64,000 nt of DNA from JAWKRB01 sp041389885 (GCA_041389885.1 JAWKRB010000010.1:1-64000); one strand, 5' to 3'. Positions 17,237-30,704 are shown, numbered from the stretch's first letter. Notes: generated by a model from the letters alone, not told the origin. Numbers and translations: made by a program.

Positions 17237-18154
17237 GTGAACGACGCGCTCACCACCCTCGACTGCGACTACCTCGGCCCCTCCTTCGCCTGCGCGTACC
17301 TCCGCGTCGCCGGGGGCGAGGCCGCGATCGTCGAGACCAACACCGCCCTCGCGGCGCCGAAGATCCTCGCGGCCGTCGACGCCTCGGGGCTCCCCCGCGA
17401 GGCCGTGCGCTACGTCATCGTGACCCACGTGCACCTCGACCACGCCGGCGGCGCCCACGCGCTCATGGACGCCCTCCCCCGCGCCACCCTCCTCGCGCAC
17501 CCCCGCGCCGCGCGGCACGTCATCGACCCCTCGCGCATCGTCGCCGGCGCCACGGCGGTGTACGGCCCCGAGCGCTTCGCCGCGCTCTACGGCACCCTCA
17601 AGGGCGTCGACGCCGCGCGGGTGCGCGCCATGGACGACGACAGCGAGGTCCCCTTCGGGAGCGGCGCGCTGCGCTTTCACCACACCCGCGGCCACGCGAA
17701 CCACCACATGGTGGTGCACGACCCCGCCCGCGACACGGTCTACACCGGCGACGCCTTCGGCCTCGCCTACCCGGTCCTCCAGCGGGCCAGACCCTTCATC
17801 TTCCCCTCGACGAGCCCCACCGACTTCGACGGCCCCGCCGCCCACGAGAGCGTCGACCGCATCGTGGCCCTGGGCACCGGCAGCGTGTGCCTCACGCACT
17901 TCGGCGAGCACCGCGACCCCGCGGCCCTCGCGCCGAGCCTGCACCGCTGGCTCACGCGCTCAGAAGCCCTTGTGGCGCAAGCGAAGTCGCTCGCCCCCGA
18001 CCAGCGCGAGGGCTTCATCGCGGGCGAGCTCCGCGGGGTCTTCGCCGCCGAGGCCGAGGCCGCGGGGCTCGCGCTCACCGACGAAGACTGGCGGGTGCTC
18101 TCGCTCGACCTCGAGCTCAACGCCCAGGGCCTCGCGATCGCCGCCGGGCGCTGA
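17237..18154 (+). CDS. MBL-fold metallo-hydrolase
   Basis: 305-residue cytoplasmic metallo-beta-lactamase-fold hydrolase. The zinc motif HVHLDHAGG (HxHxDH) is followed by later metal ligands in HHTRGHANHH and a YTGDAFGLAYP Asp, then LTHFGEH near the end. The overall pattern is of the glyoxalase II-like branch. The start could be GTG 17219 or GTG 17237; the latter is chosen because homologues usually begin a few residues before the first strand. Substrate unknown. It converges on the Ser/Thr kinase gene with a 13-base gap. Confidence 0.85.
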   Translation: MNDALTTLDCDYLGPSFACAYLRVAGGEAAIVETNTALAAPKILAAVDASGLPREAVRYVIVTHVHLDHAGGAHALMDALPRATLLAHPRAARHVIDPSRIVAGATAVYGPERFAALYGTLKGVDAARVRAMDDDSEVPFGSGALRFHHTRGHANHHMVVHDPARDTVYTGDAFGLAYPVLQRARPFIFPSTSPTDFDGPAAHESVDRIVALGTGSVCLTHFGEHRDPAALAPSLHRWLTRSEALVAQAKSLAPDQREGFIAGELRGVFAAEAEAAGLALTDEDWRVLSLDLELNAQGLAIAAGR

Positions 18155-18167
18155 GACCGCGCCCCGC

Positions 18168-19982
<1,815 letters not shown>

Positions 19983-20101
19983 GCGATGCTCCGTGAAGTG
20001 AATGGTACGTGTCGGAGCGAGAGGTTACCCCGACTCGCCCTCCAGCGTCGGGGTAGAGCGTTACGGCACCCCGTGCCTTGGCGCAACCACGCCGTTCGGG
20101 A

Positions 20102-22168
<2,067 letters not shown>

Positions 22169-22262
22169 CCCGCGCGGGACGCTAGTACACGTCGCCCGCG
22201 ATGGGAACGGTCGGCGCAGGATCACGCGGCGCGAGCGCGACCGCCTCATGCGCCGCGCGGCC

Positions 22263-22919
22263 TCAACGGCGGAGGAGCGCCTTGAGCGAGGGTACGAGGG
22301 TCACCACGATGCTGAGCGCGACGACCACCGCCATCGCGAGCTTGAAGGGGCGCTGCGCGTCGATCTCCGAGCGCGTGCTCGGGCGCGGCGCGTCGGCGGC
22401 GAGGGTGGTCGGCGCGAAGCCCATGGCGACGAGCAGCGCCGCGCTGCGGTCGTAGTCCCCGAGGATCAGGTTCCACGCGTTCGCGTCGGTGACGACCTCG
22501 ACGGTCATCGGCGCCGCGTCCAGGACGAGCATGCCGTGACGGGTGTGGTGCTCCGAGGCGGCGCGCGGTAGCCGAATGGCCGCGAGCCGAATCGCCTCCC
22601 GCGGCGCGACGAGGGCGCCGTTCAAGGCGAGCCCGCGCCCGTCGGCGTAGACCGTGATCGGCTCGGTCTGCGTTCGGTACGCCTGGGAGAGCGCGTAGAG
22701 GAACCAGCCCACGAAGGCCGTCGCGCCCACGCCATAGATCTGCCCGAGCACCTCGCGCACAGACTCCGAGGGATTGGGCACGAGCAGCGAGAGGGCGATG
22801 AAGAACAGGAACACCACGGCGACCACGGCCCCCCCCACGACCCCGACGCGCGTGACGGCCTCGCCGATGGGCTTCGAGAGCTGGGCCTGCCCCTGAAACG
22901 GAACGACTGAATGCTGCAT
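22263..22919 (-). CDS. Integral membrane protein of unknown function
   Basis: 218-residue protein with two N-terminal transmembrane helices (VGVVGGAVVAVVFLFFIALSLLV and VGATAFVGWFLYALSQA), a soluble domain of about 100 residues (ITVYADGRGLALNGALVAPREAI...) and one C-terminal helix (LAMAVVVALSIVVTLV). The soluble part resembles PH-like membrane domains in layout, but no family is certain. It is separated from the divergent gene at 23076 by 156 bases that should hold both promoters. Confidence 0.72.
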   Translation of the reverse strand: MQHSVVPFQGQAQLSKPIGEAVTRVGVVGGAVVAVVFLFFIALSLLVPNPSESVREVLGQIYGVGATAFVGWFLYALSQAYRTQTEPITVYADGRGLALNGALVAPREAIRLAAIRLPRAASEHHTRHGMLVLDAAPMTVEVVTDANAWNLILGDYDRSAALLVAMGFAPTTLAADAPRPSTRSEIDAQRPFKLAMAVVVALSIVVTLVPSLKALLRR

Positions 22920-23075
22920 GACGACCGATTCCCCTTCTTCTCGTCGCGGTGCGCGCGAGCGGGAGTGTATCGGGCGCCGGGTCGCGGAGGTTGTGTGCGG
23001 GGAACCGATTGTTCGCGCGGGCCCACGCAGCGCGGATCACGGCCATCCCCGCGACGAGGAGCTACCCTCCTCCCC

Positions 23076-23531
23076 ATGAGCGCCTCGGGATGGGACTACC
23101 TCTGTGACCACGACCCCGACCTCGGCGCCGCGCTGGAGCGCTTGCGCCGAAAGGTCTTTGCCGACGGTGACTACTTCCCCCTCACGATGAACCCCGAGTA
23201 CGCCGCGGCGACGGGGCGCGCGCCCGCGGAGCACGCGCCCGCGACCATCGACGCGCTGCTCGCGATGCAGGGCCGCGAGGGGACCCACTCGATCCTCGAC
23301 ATCTGCCACGGGGTGAGCGCGACGCCGCGAGGGGGCGCGGTCTCGACGCTCACCGAGGCGCAGCGCGTCGAGCAGTTCGGCACGGCGACGCCGTCGTGCG
23401 AGCAGGTCACGGCGTGGATGCGCGATGGGGGATTTCACAGGCTCCTGCCCCGCACGAGCGCGGTGGTCGTCGCCTGCACCCGCGACGGCGCGCCGCTGCA
23501 CCTGCATTTCGGCGGCCGCTCCGGGCGGTGA
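23076..23531 (+). CDS. Hypothetical protein
   Basis: 151-residue soluble protein without recognised family. ATG 23076 follows an AGGAG-like stretch by about 12 bases. The composition is globular and has no signal peptide or membrane segment. Motif-like stretches include SILDICHGVSATPRGG and VVVACTRDGAPLHLHFGG. It lies 95 bases upstream of the carotenoid genes but nothing ties it to them. Confidence 0.68.
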   Translation: MSASGWDYLCDHDPDLGAALERLRRKVFADGDYFPLTMNPEYAAATGRAPAEHAPATIDALLAMQGREGTHSILDICHGVSATPRGGAVSTLTEAQRVEQFGTATPSCEQVTAWMRDGGFHRLLPRTSAVVVACTRDGAPLHLHFGGRSGR

Positions 23532-23626
23532 ACGATCGCTGAACCGACCTCCCCCTCATTCCCCCGCCGCACAATCGCCGCGGCGCTCGCGCAACCCTCG
23601 ACAGAGGTGGTGCATCAGAAGGACCG

Positions 23627-25180
23627 ATGCCCCTCTCCTCCAAAGCTCCCCGCGCGGTCGTCATCGGCGGCGGCGTCGGCGGTCTCTCCGCGGCGACGCA
23701 GCTCGCGGCGCGCGGGGTGTCGGTCACGGTGCTCGAGCGGGCCGCGGCCCTCGGGGGAAAGATGCGCGCGCTCTCCCTGGGCGGCGTCGAGGTCGACTCG
23801 GGGCCCACGGTGCTCACCATGCGCTGGGTGCTCGACGCGCTGTTCTCCGAGACCGGGAGAGACCTCAACGACTACCTCACCCTGCGCCCCTCGGAGCTCC
23901 TCGCGCGCCACGCCTGGCCCGACGGCTCGCGCCTCGACCTCTTCGCCGACCTCGCGCGCACCGTCGACGCCGTGCGCGAATTCGCGGGTCCCCGCGAGGC
24001 CGAGGGCTACCGCGCCTACGCGGACTACTGCGAGGAGATCTTTCAGCACGTCGAGGGCACCTTTCTGCGCGCGCAGCGGCCGACGCTGGGATCGGTGATC
24101 CGCGACCAGGGGCTGCGCGGCCTCGCCTCCCTCACCCGCATCGACGGCACCCGCACGATGTGGCGCTCCCTCGAGCGATTCTTTCGGGATCCCAGGCTGT
24201 TGCAGCTCTTCGGGCGCTACGCGACGTACTCGGGCTCGTCGCCCTGGCGCAGCCCCGCGACGCTCAACGTCATCGCGCACGTCGAGCGCGTGGGCGTGTG
24301 GCTCCCGGTCGGAGGGATGATCGCCGTCGCCAAGGCCCTCACGACGCTGGCGACGGAGCTCGGGGTCGAGCTGCGCTGCGGCGCCGAGGTGCGCGAGGTG
24401 CGGGTCGAGCGCGGGCGCGCGGCCGGGGTGACCCTCGCGAGCGGAGAGCGGATCGACGCCGACCTCGTGGTGTTCAACGGCGACGCCGCGGCGCTCACGG
24501 GGGGGCTGTTGGGAGAGGCCGCGCGCAAGGCGTGGCGCCCGGCGGTGGAGGGCGAGCGCTCGCTCTCGGCGCTGACGGTGAGCGCGGTGGCGCGCACCGA
24601 GGGCTTCCCCCTCGCGCGGCACACGGTGTTCTTCTCGAAGGACTACGCCCGCGAGTTCTCGCAGATCTTCGACGACCAGACGCTCCCCGACGACCCCACG
24701 GTGTACGTCTGCGCGCAGGACCGGGGGGACGAGGGCGAGCTCGAGACCCAGGGGCCCGAGCGGCTCTTCTTGATCGTGAACGCGCCCGCCCGCGGCGGCG
24801 TTCGCCCCTTCAGCCTGGAGGAAACGAACCGATGCATTCTTCGCACGCGAGAGAAGCTCTCGAACATGGGACTCTCGGTGGCGTGGAGCCCCGACTGCAC
24901 AGCGACGACCACGCCCGACGACTTCGCGCGGATGTTTCCGGCGACGCGGGGCGCGCTGTACGGACCGGCGTCGCACGGCATGAGCTCACCGCTCACGAGG
25001 GCGGGCGCGCGGTCGTCGATCCCGGGGATGTATCTCTGCGGGGGGAGCACGCACCCTGGCGCGGGCGTGCCGATGGCGGCGCAGAGCGGGCGCCTCGCGG
25101 CGCAGCGCGCGCTGGAGGACCTCGCTTCGACCGGGAGGTCCCTCGCGACGGCTACGCCTGGTGGTACCTCGATGCGCTGA
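23627..25180 (+). CDS. crtD: Carotenoid desaturase, CrtD/CrtI family
   Basis: 517-residue FAD-dependent phytoene-desaturase-family enzyme. The N-terminal dinucleotide fold is VVIGGGVGGLSAATQLAARG, followed by LERAAALGGKMRA and VDSGPTVLT; the C-terminal FAD motif is GMYLCGGSTHPGAGVPMAAQSGR. Being next to a CrtC hydratase, it is more likely the 3,4-desaturase CrtD (1-hydroxycarotenoid pathway) than a phytoene desaturase. The last about 18 residues after ALEDL overlap the crtC frame and look like out-of-frame reading, so the true C-terminus may be shorter or the junction altered. Confidence 0.85.
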   Translation: MPLSSKAPRAVVIGGGVGGLSAATQLAARGVSVTVLERAAALGGKMRALSLGGVEVDSGPTVLTMRWVLDALFSETGRDLNDYLTLRPSELLARHAWPDGSRLDLFADLARTVDAVREFAGPREAEGYRAYADYCEEIFQHVEGTFLRAQRPTLGSVIRDQGLRGLASLTRIDGTRTMWRSLERFFRDPRLLQLFGRYATYSGSSPWRSPATLNVIAHVERVGVWLPVGGMIAVAKALTTLATELGVELRCGAEVREVRVERGRAAGVTLASGERIDADLVVFNGDAAALTGGLLGEAARKAWRPAVEGERSLSALTVSAVARTEGFPLARHTVFFSKDYAREFSQIFDDQTLPDDPTVYVCAQDRGDEGELETQGPERLFLIVNAPARGGVRPFSLEETNRCILRTREKLSNMGLSVAWSPDCTATTTPDDFARMFPATRGALYGPASHGMSSPLTRAGARSSIPGMYLCGGSTHPGAGVPMAAQSGRLAAQRALEDLASTGRSLATATPGGTSMR

Positions 25181-26061
25181 GCGACGACGGCGCCCACGCG
25201 CTCACGCTCATCGCGATGCTGGGCAACGTGTTCTCGCCCTTCTACCGCAGCGCGCGCGAGGCGGGCCGGGGTGATCCCCTCGCCCACTGCACCATGAACG
25301 TCGCGCTCTACGGACCGAAGGGAAAGCAGTGGTCCCTCACCGAGCGCGGAGGCTCCGACGTCACCCGCGCGGCCGACGAGCTCACCCTCGGCGCGAGCTC
25401 CCTACGCTGGGAGGGCGGCGCCCTGGTCGCCGACCTCAACGAGCGCGTGGCCCCGTTTCCCTCCCTGCGCCCTGGACGTCTCCGCGGGCGCGTGCGGCTC
25501 ATCCCCGAGGCGTGCACCGACTCGATGGTGCCCATCGACGGCAAGGGCAGTCACCTCTGGTGGCCCGTCGCGCCGGTCGCGCGGGTGGAGGTCGAGCTCG
25601 ACGAGCCGAAGATCCGCTGGTCGGGCCACGGCTACCACGACGCCAACGCCGGCGATGAGCCCCTGGAGCGGGCCTTTCGCTCCTGGGACTGGTCCCGCGC
25701 GACCGTCGGCCGCGACGCCGTGCTGCTCTACGACACCGTCGACACCGCGGGCCTGCGCCGCGAGCGCGCGATGCGCTGCCGCCGCGGGGGCGAGGTCGAA
25801 GAGATCGATCTCCCGCGCCGCTTCGCGCTCCCCGACACCGGGTGGCGCATGGCCCGAGAGACCCGCGCCGACGTCACGGCCTACGCCACCGTCGCGCGCA
25901 CCCTCGAAGACACGCCCTTCTACGCCCGCAGCGTGGTGCGCACGCGGCTCCTCGGCTCGGACGTCTACGCCATGCACGAGCGCGTCGACCTGGAGCGGTT
26001 CACCGCGCCGTGGGTGCAGTTTCTCTTGCCGTTTCGCATGAAACGCGAGCGCCCGCGATGA
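25120..26061 (+). CDS. crtC: Carotenoid 1,2-hydratase, start not resolved
   Basis: About 313 residues of CrtC (hydroxyneurosporene synthase) type: YAWWYLDALSDDG near the N-terminus, HCTMNVALYG, FSPFY, and GYHDANAGDEPLE with SWDWSRA in the middle. The enzyme adds water to the 1,2 double bond of acyclic carotenoids. The conserved N-terminal sequence RFDREVPRDGYAWWY lies in a frame with no ATG, GTG or TTG upstream before the crtD overlap; GGAGGA is present at 25114-25119. The start given is the approximate beginning of homology. The stop overlaps the next start (ATGA). Confidence 0.8.
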   Translation, partial: PRFDREVPRDGYAWWYLDALSDDGAHALTLIAMLGNVFSPFYRSAREAGRGDPLAHCTMNVALYGPKGKQWSLTERGGSDVTRAADELTLGASSLRWEGGALVADLNERVAPFPSLRPGRLRGRVRLIPEACTDSMVPIDGKGSHLWWPVAPVARVEVELDEPKIRWSGHGYHDANAGDEPLERAFRSWDWSRATVGRDAVLLYDTVDTAGLRRERAMRCRRGGEVEEIDLPRRFALPDTGWRMARETRADVTAYATVARTLEDTPFYARSVVRTRLLGSDVYAMHERVDLERFTAPWVQFLLPFRMKRERPR

Positions 26062-27203
26062 TCGTCGCCGCCGTCGCGGTGTGGGGCATGACCCTCGCGA
26101 CGGCGCAGTCCCTCGGCGCCCTGGGCGCCCTTCGAGCGCGCAGAACCCCTTGTCTCCCAACAGGATCGCACGACACCGCGCTGCTCCTCCGCCCCTGCGC
26201 GGGGCTCGAGCCGGGCCTCGAGGCGAACCTCCTGAGCGCGTCCCTCGCGGCGTGGCGGGGTCCGGTGCGCGTGCGCCTGGGGGTGTCGCGCGCCGACGAC
26301 CCCGCGGCGGAGCTGTGTGAGCGCGCGGCGGAGTCGTTGCGCCGCAGGGGGATCGACGCGGAGCGGGTGATCACCGGCGCCGACGGACCGAACCCCAAGG
26401 CCGCGCAGCTCGCGGCGATGCTCGCGCGGGAGGGTGGCTTCGCGGGCCCGGTGCTCGTGGCCGACAGCGACGTCGACCTCACCGGGCTGCCCCTGGGCGA
26501 GCTCGCCGCGCGGCTCTCGGCGAGCGCCGACCTCGCCGCGGTGTGGGCGCCGCCGGTGGAGCGCGGGGGAGACACCCTGGGCGACCGCGCATCGCGGGCC
26601 GTGCTCAGCGGGTCGCTCCACGCCTTCTCGCTCCTCGCCCACCTCGACCCCGCGGGGGTGGTGGGCAAGCTCCTGGCGATGCGCGGCGACGCCCTCGCAG
26701 CGGCGGGGGGCTTCGACGCCGTGCAGCACCACCTCGGCGAGGACCTCGAGCTCGCGCGTCGCTGGCGGGCCGCGGGGTGGCGGGTGGAGTGCGCCTCCTT
26801 CGTCGCGCCGTCGAGCGCCTCGGGGCGAGACCTGCGCGCGGTGATCGCGCGGTACGCGCGGTGGATGACGGTGATCCGCGCGCAGCGGCCGCGGCTGGTG
26901 TGGAGCTACCCCGCGATGTTCTTCGCGACGGTCCCGTGGACGCTCGCGGCCCTGGCCCTCGGCCTCGCGCACCCTCCCGCGGCGCCGGTGCTCACGCTGG
27001 TCGCCCTGTGCGTGTGGCTCGCGCGGGCGGCGGTCGCGGCGGTCGCGCGGCGCTGCGCGGGGGCGGCGGGATCGTTTCGCGAGTCGCTCCTCGCCGACGC
27101 GGTGCTGGCGGCGAGCTTCGCGCGGGCGATGCGCAGCCGCCGCTTCGCCTGGCGCGGCCGCGCGCTCGTGCTCCGCGACGACGGCTCGCTCGGCGCGGCG
27201 TGA
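26058..27203 (+). CDS. Glycosyltransferase, GT21/GT2 type, in carotenoid operon
   Basis: 381-residue membrane glycosyltransferase. It has an N-terminal helix, the donor-site DSDVD motif (residues 136-140), NPKAAQLAAML upstream of it, GGFDAVQHHLGEDLELARRW as the acceptor/ED motif, an RYARW motif (Q/RxxRW-like) and C-terminal hydrophobic helices. This pattern is that of ceramide glucosyltransferase/HpnI-like enzymes. Translational coupling to crtC (ATGA overlap) suggests it acts on a hydroxylated carotenoid, giving a carotenoid glycoside; this is inference from context. Confidence 0.82.
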   Translation: MIVAAVAVWGMTLATAQSLGALGALRARRTPCLPTGSHDTALLLRPCAGLEPGLEANLLSASLAAWRGPVRVRLGVSRADDPAAELCERAAESLRRRGIDAERVITGADGPNPKAAQLAAMLAREGGFAGPVLVADSDVDLTGLPLGELAARLSASADLAAVWAPPVERGGDTLGDRASRAVLSGSLHAFSLLAHLDPAGVVGKLLAMRGDALAAAGGFDAVQHHLGEDLELARRWRAAGWRVECASFVAPSSASGRDLRAVIARYARWMTVIRAQRPRLVWSYPAMFFATVPWTLAALALGLAHPPAAPVLTLVALCVWLARAAVAAVARRCAGAAGSFRESLLADAVLAASFARAMRSRRFAWRGRALVLRDDGSLGAA

Positions 27204-27335
27204 AACTTCCAGAGTCTCAAGGTCGACGCGATGAACGGGGAGACCCGCGTGCGCCCTTTGGTTAAATCGGGCACGCTCAGCGCCGATTACCTCCCTCTCA
27301 TTGTAAATTTGAGCACGCAGACTTAACTATAACTC

Positions 27336-28517
27336 ATGGGTCGAGCGGGAAGTTTCGTCCGTCAGGTTGAGGGCTACGTTGCTTTCGAGCCCTCTCCGCT
27401 GCCTCCAGATCCGCCCATCGAACTCGACATGTCGATGGTGAGCACGCTCTCCGAGGCGACCCTCCACCTGGGCCGTCTTGATGGCATCGCCGCGCGGGTG
27501 CCCAACCCCGACCTGTTCGTCGCGATGTATGTGCGCCAGGAGGCCGTGCTCAGCTCCCAGATTGAGGGAACGCAGGCGTCGCTCACTGAGGTGCTCCAGT
27601 TCGAGGCGGGGATGGACGGCGACGCGCGGGTCAAAGACGCGGCGGAGGTGTCCAACTACGTCCGAGCGATGAACATGGGGCTGGAACGGCTGGCGACGCT
27701 GCCCTTGTCGAAGCGGCTGGTGCGGGAGATCCACTGCACCCTGCTGGAGAACTCCCGTGGCACCCTGCTGACCCCAGGAGAGTTCCGCACATCCCAGAAC
27801 TGGATTGGAGCGCCGGGTTGTGTGCTCACGACCGCCCGCTTCGTGCCTCCGCCGCCAAGAATCCTGCACGATGTTCTCGACGCCTGGGAGCGCTTTCTCC
27901 ACGACGAGAGCTTTCCTCCGCTGATCCAGGCCGCGCTCGCGCACGCGCAGTTCGAGACCATCCACCCCTTTCTCGACGGGAACGGGCGCATCGGGCGGCT
28001 GCTGATCACCTTTCTGCTCTGTACGCGCGGGGTGCTCAAGCGCCCCCTGCTCTACCTGAGCGCGTATCTGAAGCGGAATCGCGCGGAGTACTACGATCGC
28101 CTCCAGGCCGTTCGCGAGAACGGGCACTGGGAACAGTGGGTGCGGTTCTTTCTCCGAGGCGTCGCGGAGGTTGCGAAGGACGCCACGGCGACCGCCGATC
28201 GAGTGCTCGACCTCCAGCGCGAGCTTCACCAGAAGGTCCTCGAAGACAAGCGAGGACCCAATCTATTGAAGACCCTGGATCACCTCTTTCTGCACCCCGC
28301 GATCACCGTGGCTCAGCTTCAGAGCGCCCTCGCGGTCTCGACCCCGACGGCGAACAGCCTCATGAGCCGCTGCGTCGAGCTCGGGATTCTTCACGAAATC
28401 ACCGGGCACAAGCGCAACCGCTGGTTCCACTTCGTCCCTTTCCTTGAGCTCTTTGAATCGGCCTCGACGACTCGCCTGCCCGAGCCCCCGGCCGCCGCGA
28501 CTCGCCGCGACGGCTGA
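27336..28517 (+). CDS. Fic family protein
   Basis: 393-residue Fic-domain enzyme that transfers AMP or another nucleotide moiety to target proteins. The catalytic loop HPFLDGNGRIGR is complete (residues 210-221). An inhibitory-helix motif of the (S/T)xxxE(G/N) type is visible at SSQIEG (73-78), upstream of the catalytic loop, so activity should be self-inhibited. The C-terminal about 90 residues form a winged-helix-like domain (ITVAQLQSALAVSTPTANSLMSRC). The DNA just upstream is unusually AT-rich for this genome (27300-27335, with TTGTAA and TATAAC), so the gene may have its own promoter or be acquired. Confidence 0.92.
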   Translation: MGRAGSFVRQVEGYVAFEPSPLPPDPPIELDMSMVSTLSEATLHLGRLDGIAARVPNPDLFVAMYVRQEAVLSSQIEGTQASLTEVLQFEAGMDGDARVKDAAEVSNYVRAMNMGLERLATLPLSKRLVREIHCTLLENSRGTLLTPGEFRTSQNWIGAPGCVLTTARFVPPPPRILHDVLDAWERFLHDESFPPLIQAALAHAQFETIHPFLDGNGRIGRLLITFLLCTRGVLKRPLLYLSAYLKRNRAEYYDRLQAVRENGHWEQWVRFFLRGVAEVAKDATATADRVLDLQRELHQKVLEDKRGPNLLKTLDHLFLHPAITVAQLQSALAVSTPTANSLMSRCVELGILHEITGHKRNRWFHFVPFLELFESASTTRLPEPPAAATRRDG

Positions 28518-28612
28518 TCTGTTCCCCGCGCGGGTCCTGCTGGCGCTCAGCGGGCGCGGCGGGCTGACCGCGACGCCGTGTCGACGAACCGACGCGGTTC
28601 GGGCGCGCTACG

Positions 28613-30703
28613 ATGCGCGCCGTGAGCCCCGCGATGGAGACCCTTCGCTTCGACGTCGTCGTGATCGGCAGCGGACCCGCGGGGAGCACCGCCGCCGCGC
28701 TCCTCGCCCGAGAGGGACGGCGCGTCGCGCTGCTCGAGCGCCAGCGGCTGCCGCGGTATCACATCGGCGAGTCGCTGATCCCCAGCGTGCTGCCCTTTCT
28801 CGAAGAGCTCGGCGTCGCCGACGAGGTGCGCGCCGCGGGCTTTCAACGCAAGGTCGGGCAGACCTTCGTGTGGGGGCGCGACCGCACGCCCTGGGTGCTG
28901 GATTTCGGCGAGCTCGACGTCTACCCCAGCGCGTACTTCGTCGAGCGCGGAGACTTCGACCACCTCCTCGCACGCAACGCCGCGCGCCTCGGCGCCGAGC
29001 TCCTCGAAGGGGTCACCGTGCGAGGCACGATCCGCGAGGGCGCGAGGGTCGTCGGCCTCCGCGCCGAGCGCGACGGCGCGCCCGTGGAGGTCCGCGCGCG
29101 CTACGTCATCGACGCCAGCGGGCAAGACGCCGTGCTCGCCCACGAGCTCACCGAGCGGCGGTACATCGAGGGGCTCAAGAGCCTCGCGGTGTGGTCGTAC
29201 TGGGAGGGCGCGGCGAGGCTCCCCGGCGACGCCACCGACCACATCGTCACCGTCTCGACCCCCACGGGCTGGGTCTGGTTCATTCCCCTCTCGCCCGAGC
29301 GCACGAGCGTCGGCGTGGTGACCTCGGACTGGAGCGCCCTGCGCGGCGAGGCCCCGGCCTCCCTCGATGCGTTCTACACCGCTGCGCTGCAAGGGGTTGA
29401 GATCGTCCCCGGGCTCCTCCGAGACGCGCGTCGCTGCGCCGACGTGCGCAGCGCGCGGGACTGGTCGTACTGCGCCAGCCGCTTCGCCGGCGAGGGGTAT
29501 TTCCTCGCGGGAGACGCCGCGTGCTTCATCGACCCGATCCTCTCGACGGGGGTGCACCTCGCGATGTCGGGGGGCTACCTCGCGGCCCTCGCGGCGAACA
29601 GCGCCCTCGCCGAGCCGCAGCTCGAGGCCGCCTTCGCGCAGTACTTTCAGCGCAGCTACGGCGCGATCTACCGCGAGCTCCTCGCGCAGGTGCGGCACTT
29701 CTACCGGGTCGAGGCCTGGCGCGAGGACGTGTTCTGGAAGTCCAAGCGCATCGTCGACGCCGACCCGCGGCTGGAGGGCTCGCTGGCCTTCGTGTTTCTC
29801 ACCTCGGGGCTCGCGCGGCACGTCACCGCCGCGGCGCCGCACGACGTCGCGACGCAGGCCCGCGCGGCCTTCGCGTCGAAGCTCTCGGGCGACGCGCGCG
29901 AGACCGCCTACGCCCCTCGCGCGGCCGCGCGCGCGCTGAGCGACGGGCGCGGCGTGGTGCTCCGCGCGAGCGACGGGCGGCTCCTGCGCGCGTCGCAAGA
30001 GGGCCTGCGCCTGCGGCTCACCCCCTGCCCCGACGCGGGGATCACCGAGCGACCGCCCTCCTCGGCCTTCGCGATCGAGGTCTCTGACCGCGACGGGCTC
30101 CCGCTCGGGGTGCTCCTCGTCGAGGCGCTTCGCCCCGACCTCCCCGAGCGCGCGCGGCGGGTGCGCGGCCTCGCCGTGACCCCGAGGCCGTACCGCTGGC
30201 GCGACGCCGACCGCGCGACCCTCGACGACGCCGCGGCGCGCTGCGCGAGGGTGATCGCCGAGTCCCACGACGACGACCTCGACGCGCTGCGCGAGGGGCT
30301 CCCCCGCGCCCTCCGCGCCGAGTCTGACCCCGCGTGGGACGTCACCTCCCCGGCGCCCCTGAGCGACCTCGCAGACGCCGCGCCGGTGCTCCTCGAGCTC
30401 GCCCGCGACGGCGCGCTCTCGCTGCGGGTCACGGTGAGCGTGCGGCGCGCCCCCGAGGCCCACGAGAACCCCTACTGGCGCGGGCGTCTCGTCGACGTCG
30501 ACTACCACCTGCAGCCCGCCGACGCGCCCCTCCCGACGGAGGCGCTGCGCGGGGTGATCGAGGTGCTGCGCGCGCTCGAGGGGCGCTGCGACGACGCCTC
30601 GGCGGCCCTCGTCGCGTGCCCCGCGGCCCTGGCGAATTACGCCCGCGGCCCGTGGCGGGTGACGGGCGCGCGGAGGATGCCCCGCCTCGACGACGCGGAC
30701 TGA
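28613..30703 (+). CDS. Flavin-dependent halogenase-like monooxygenase with extra C-terminal domain
   Basis: 696-residue FAD-dependent enzyme. FAD motif GSGPAG (residues 19-24), PRYHIGESL (47-55), a conserved Lys80 in FQRKVGQTFVWG, and GWVWFIP (219-225), which matches the GWxWxIP signature of flavin-dependent halogenases, plus the second FAD motif YFLAGDAACFIDP. The first about 450 residues cover the whole family fold; the remaining about 230 residues (after the Arg/Ala-rich linker near residue 430) are not recognised. Halogenase, hydroxylase or geranylgeranyl-reductase-like activity is possible. ATG 28613 is used; ATG 28634 is an alternative. Confidence 0.82.
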   Translation: MRAVSPAMETLRFDVVVIGSGPAGSTAAALLAREGRRVALLERQRLPRYHIGESLIPSVLPFLEELGVADEVRAAGFQRKVGQTFVWGRDRTPWVLDFGELDVYPSAYFVERGDFDHLLARNAARLGAELLEGVTVRGTIREGARVVGLRAERDGAPVEVRARYVIDASGQDAVLAHELTERRYIEGLKSLAVWSYWEGAARLPGDATDHIVTVSTPTGWVWFIPLSPERTSVGVVTSDWSALRGEAPASLDAFYTAALQGVEIVPGLLRDARRCADVRSARDWSYCASRFAGEGYFLAGDAACFIDPILSTGVHLAMSGGYLAALAANSALAEPQLEAAFAQYFQRSYGAIYRELLAQVRHFYRVEAWREDVFWKSKRIVDADPRLEGSLAFVFLTSGLARHVTAAAPHDVATQARAAFASKLSGDARETAYAPRAAARALSDGRGVVLRASDGRLLRASQEGLRLRLTPCPDAGITERPPSSAFAIEVSDRDGLPLGVLLVEALRPDLPERARRVRGLAVTPRPYRWRDADRATLDDAAARCARVIAESHDDDLDALREGLPRALRAESDPAWDVTSPAPLSDLADAAPVLLELARDGALSLRVTVSVRRAPEAHENPYWRGRLVDVDYHLQPADAPLPTEALRGVIEVLRALEGRCDDASAALVACPAALANYARGPWRVTGARRMPRLDDAD

Positions 30704-30704
30704 C

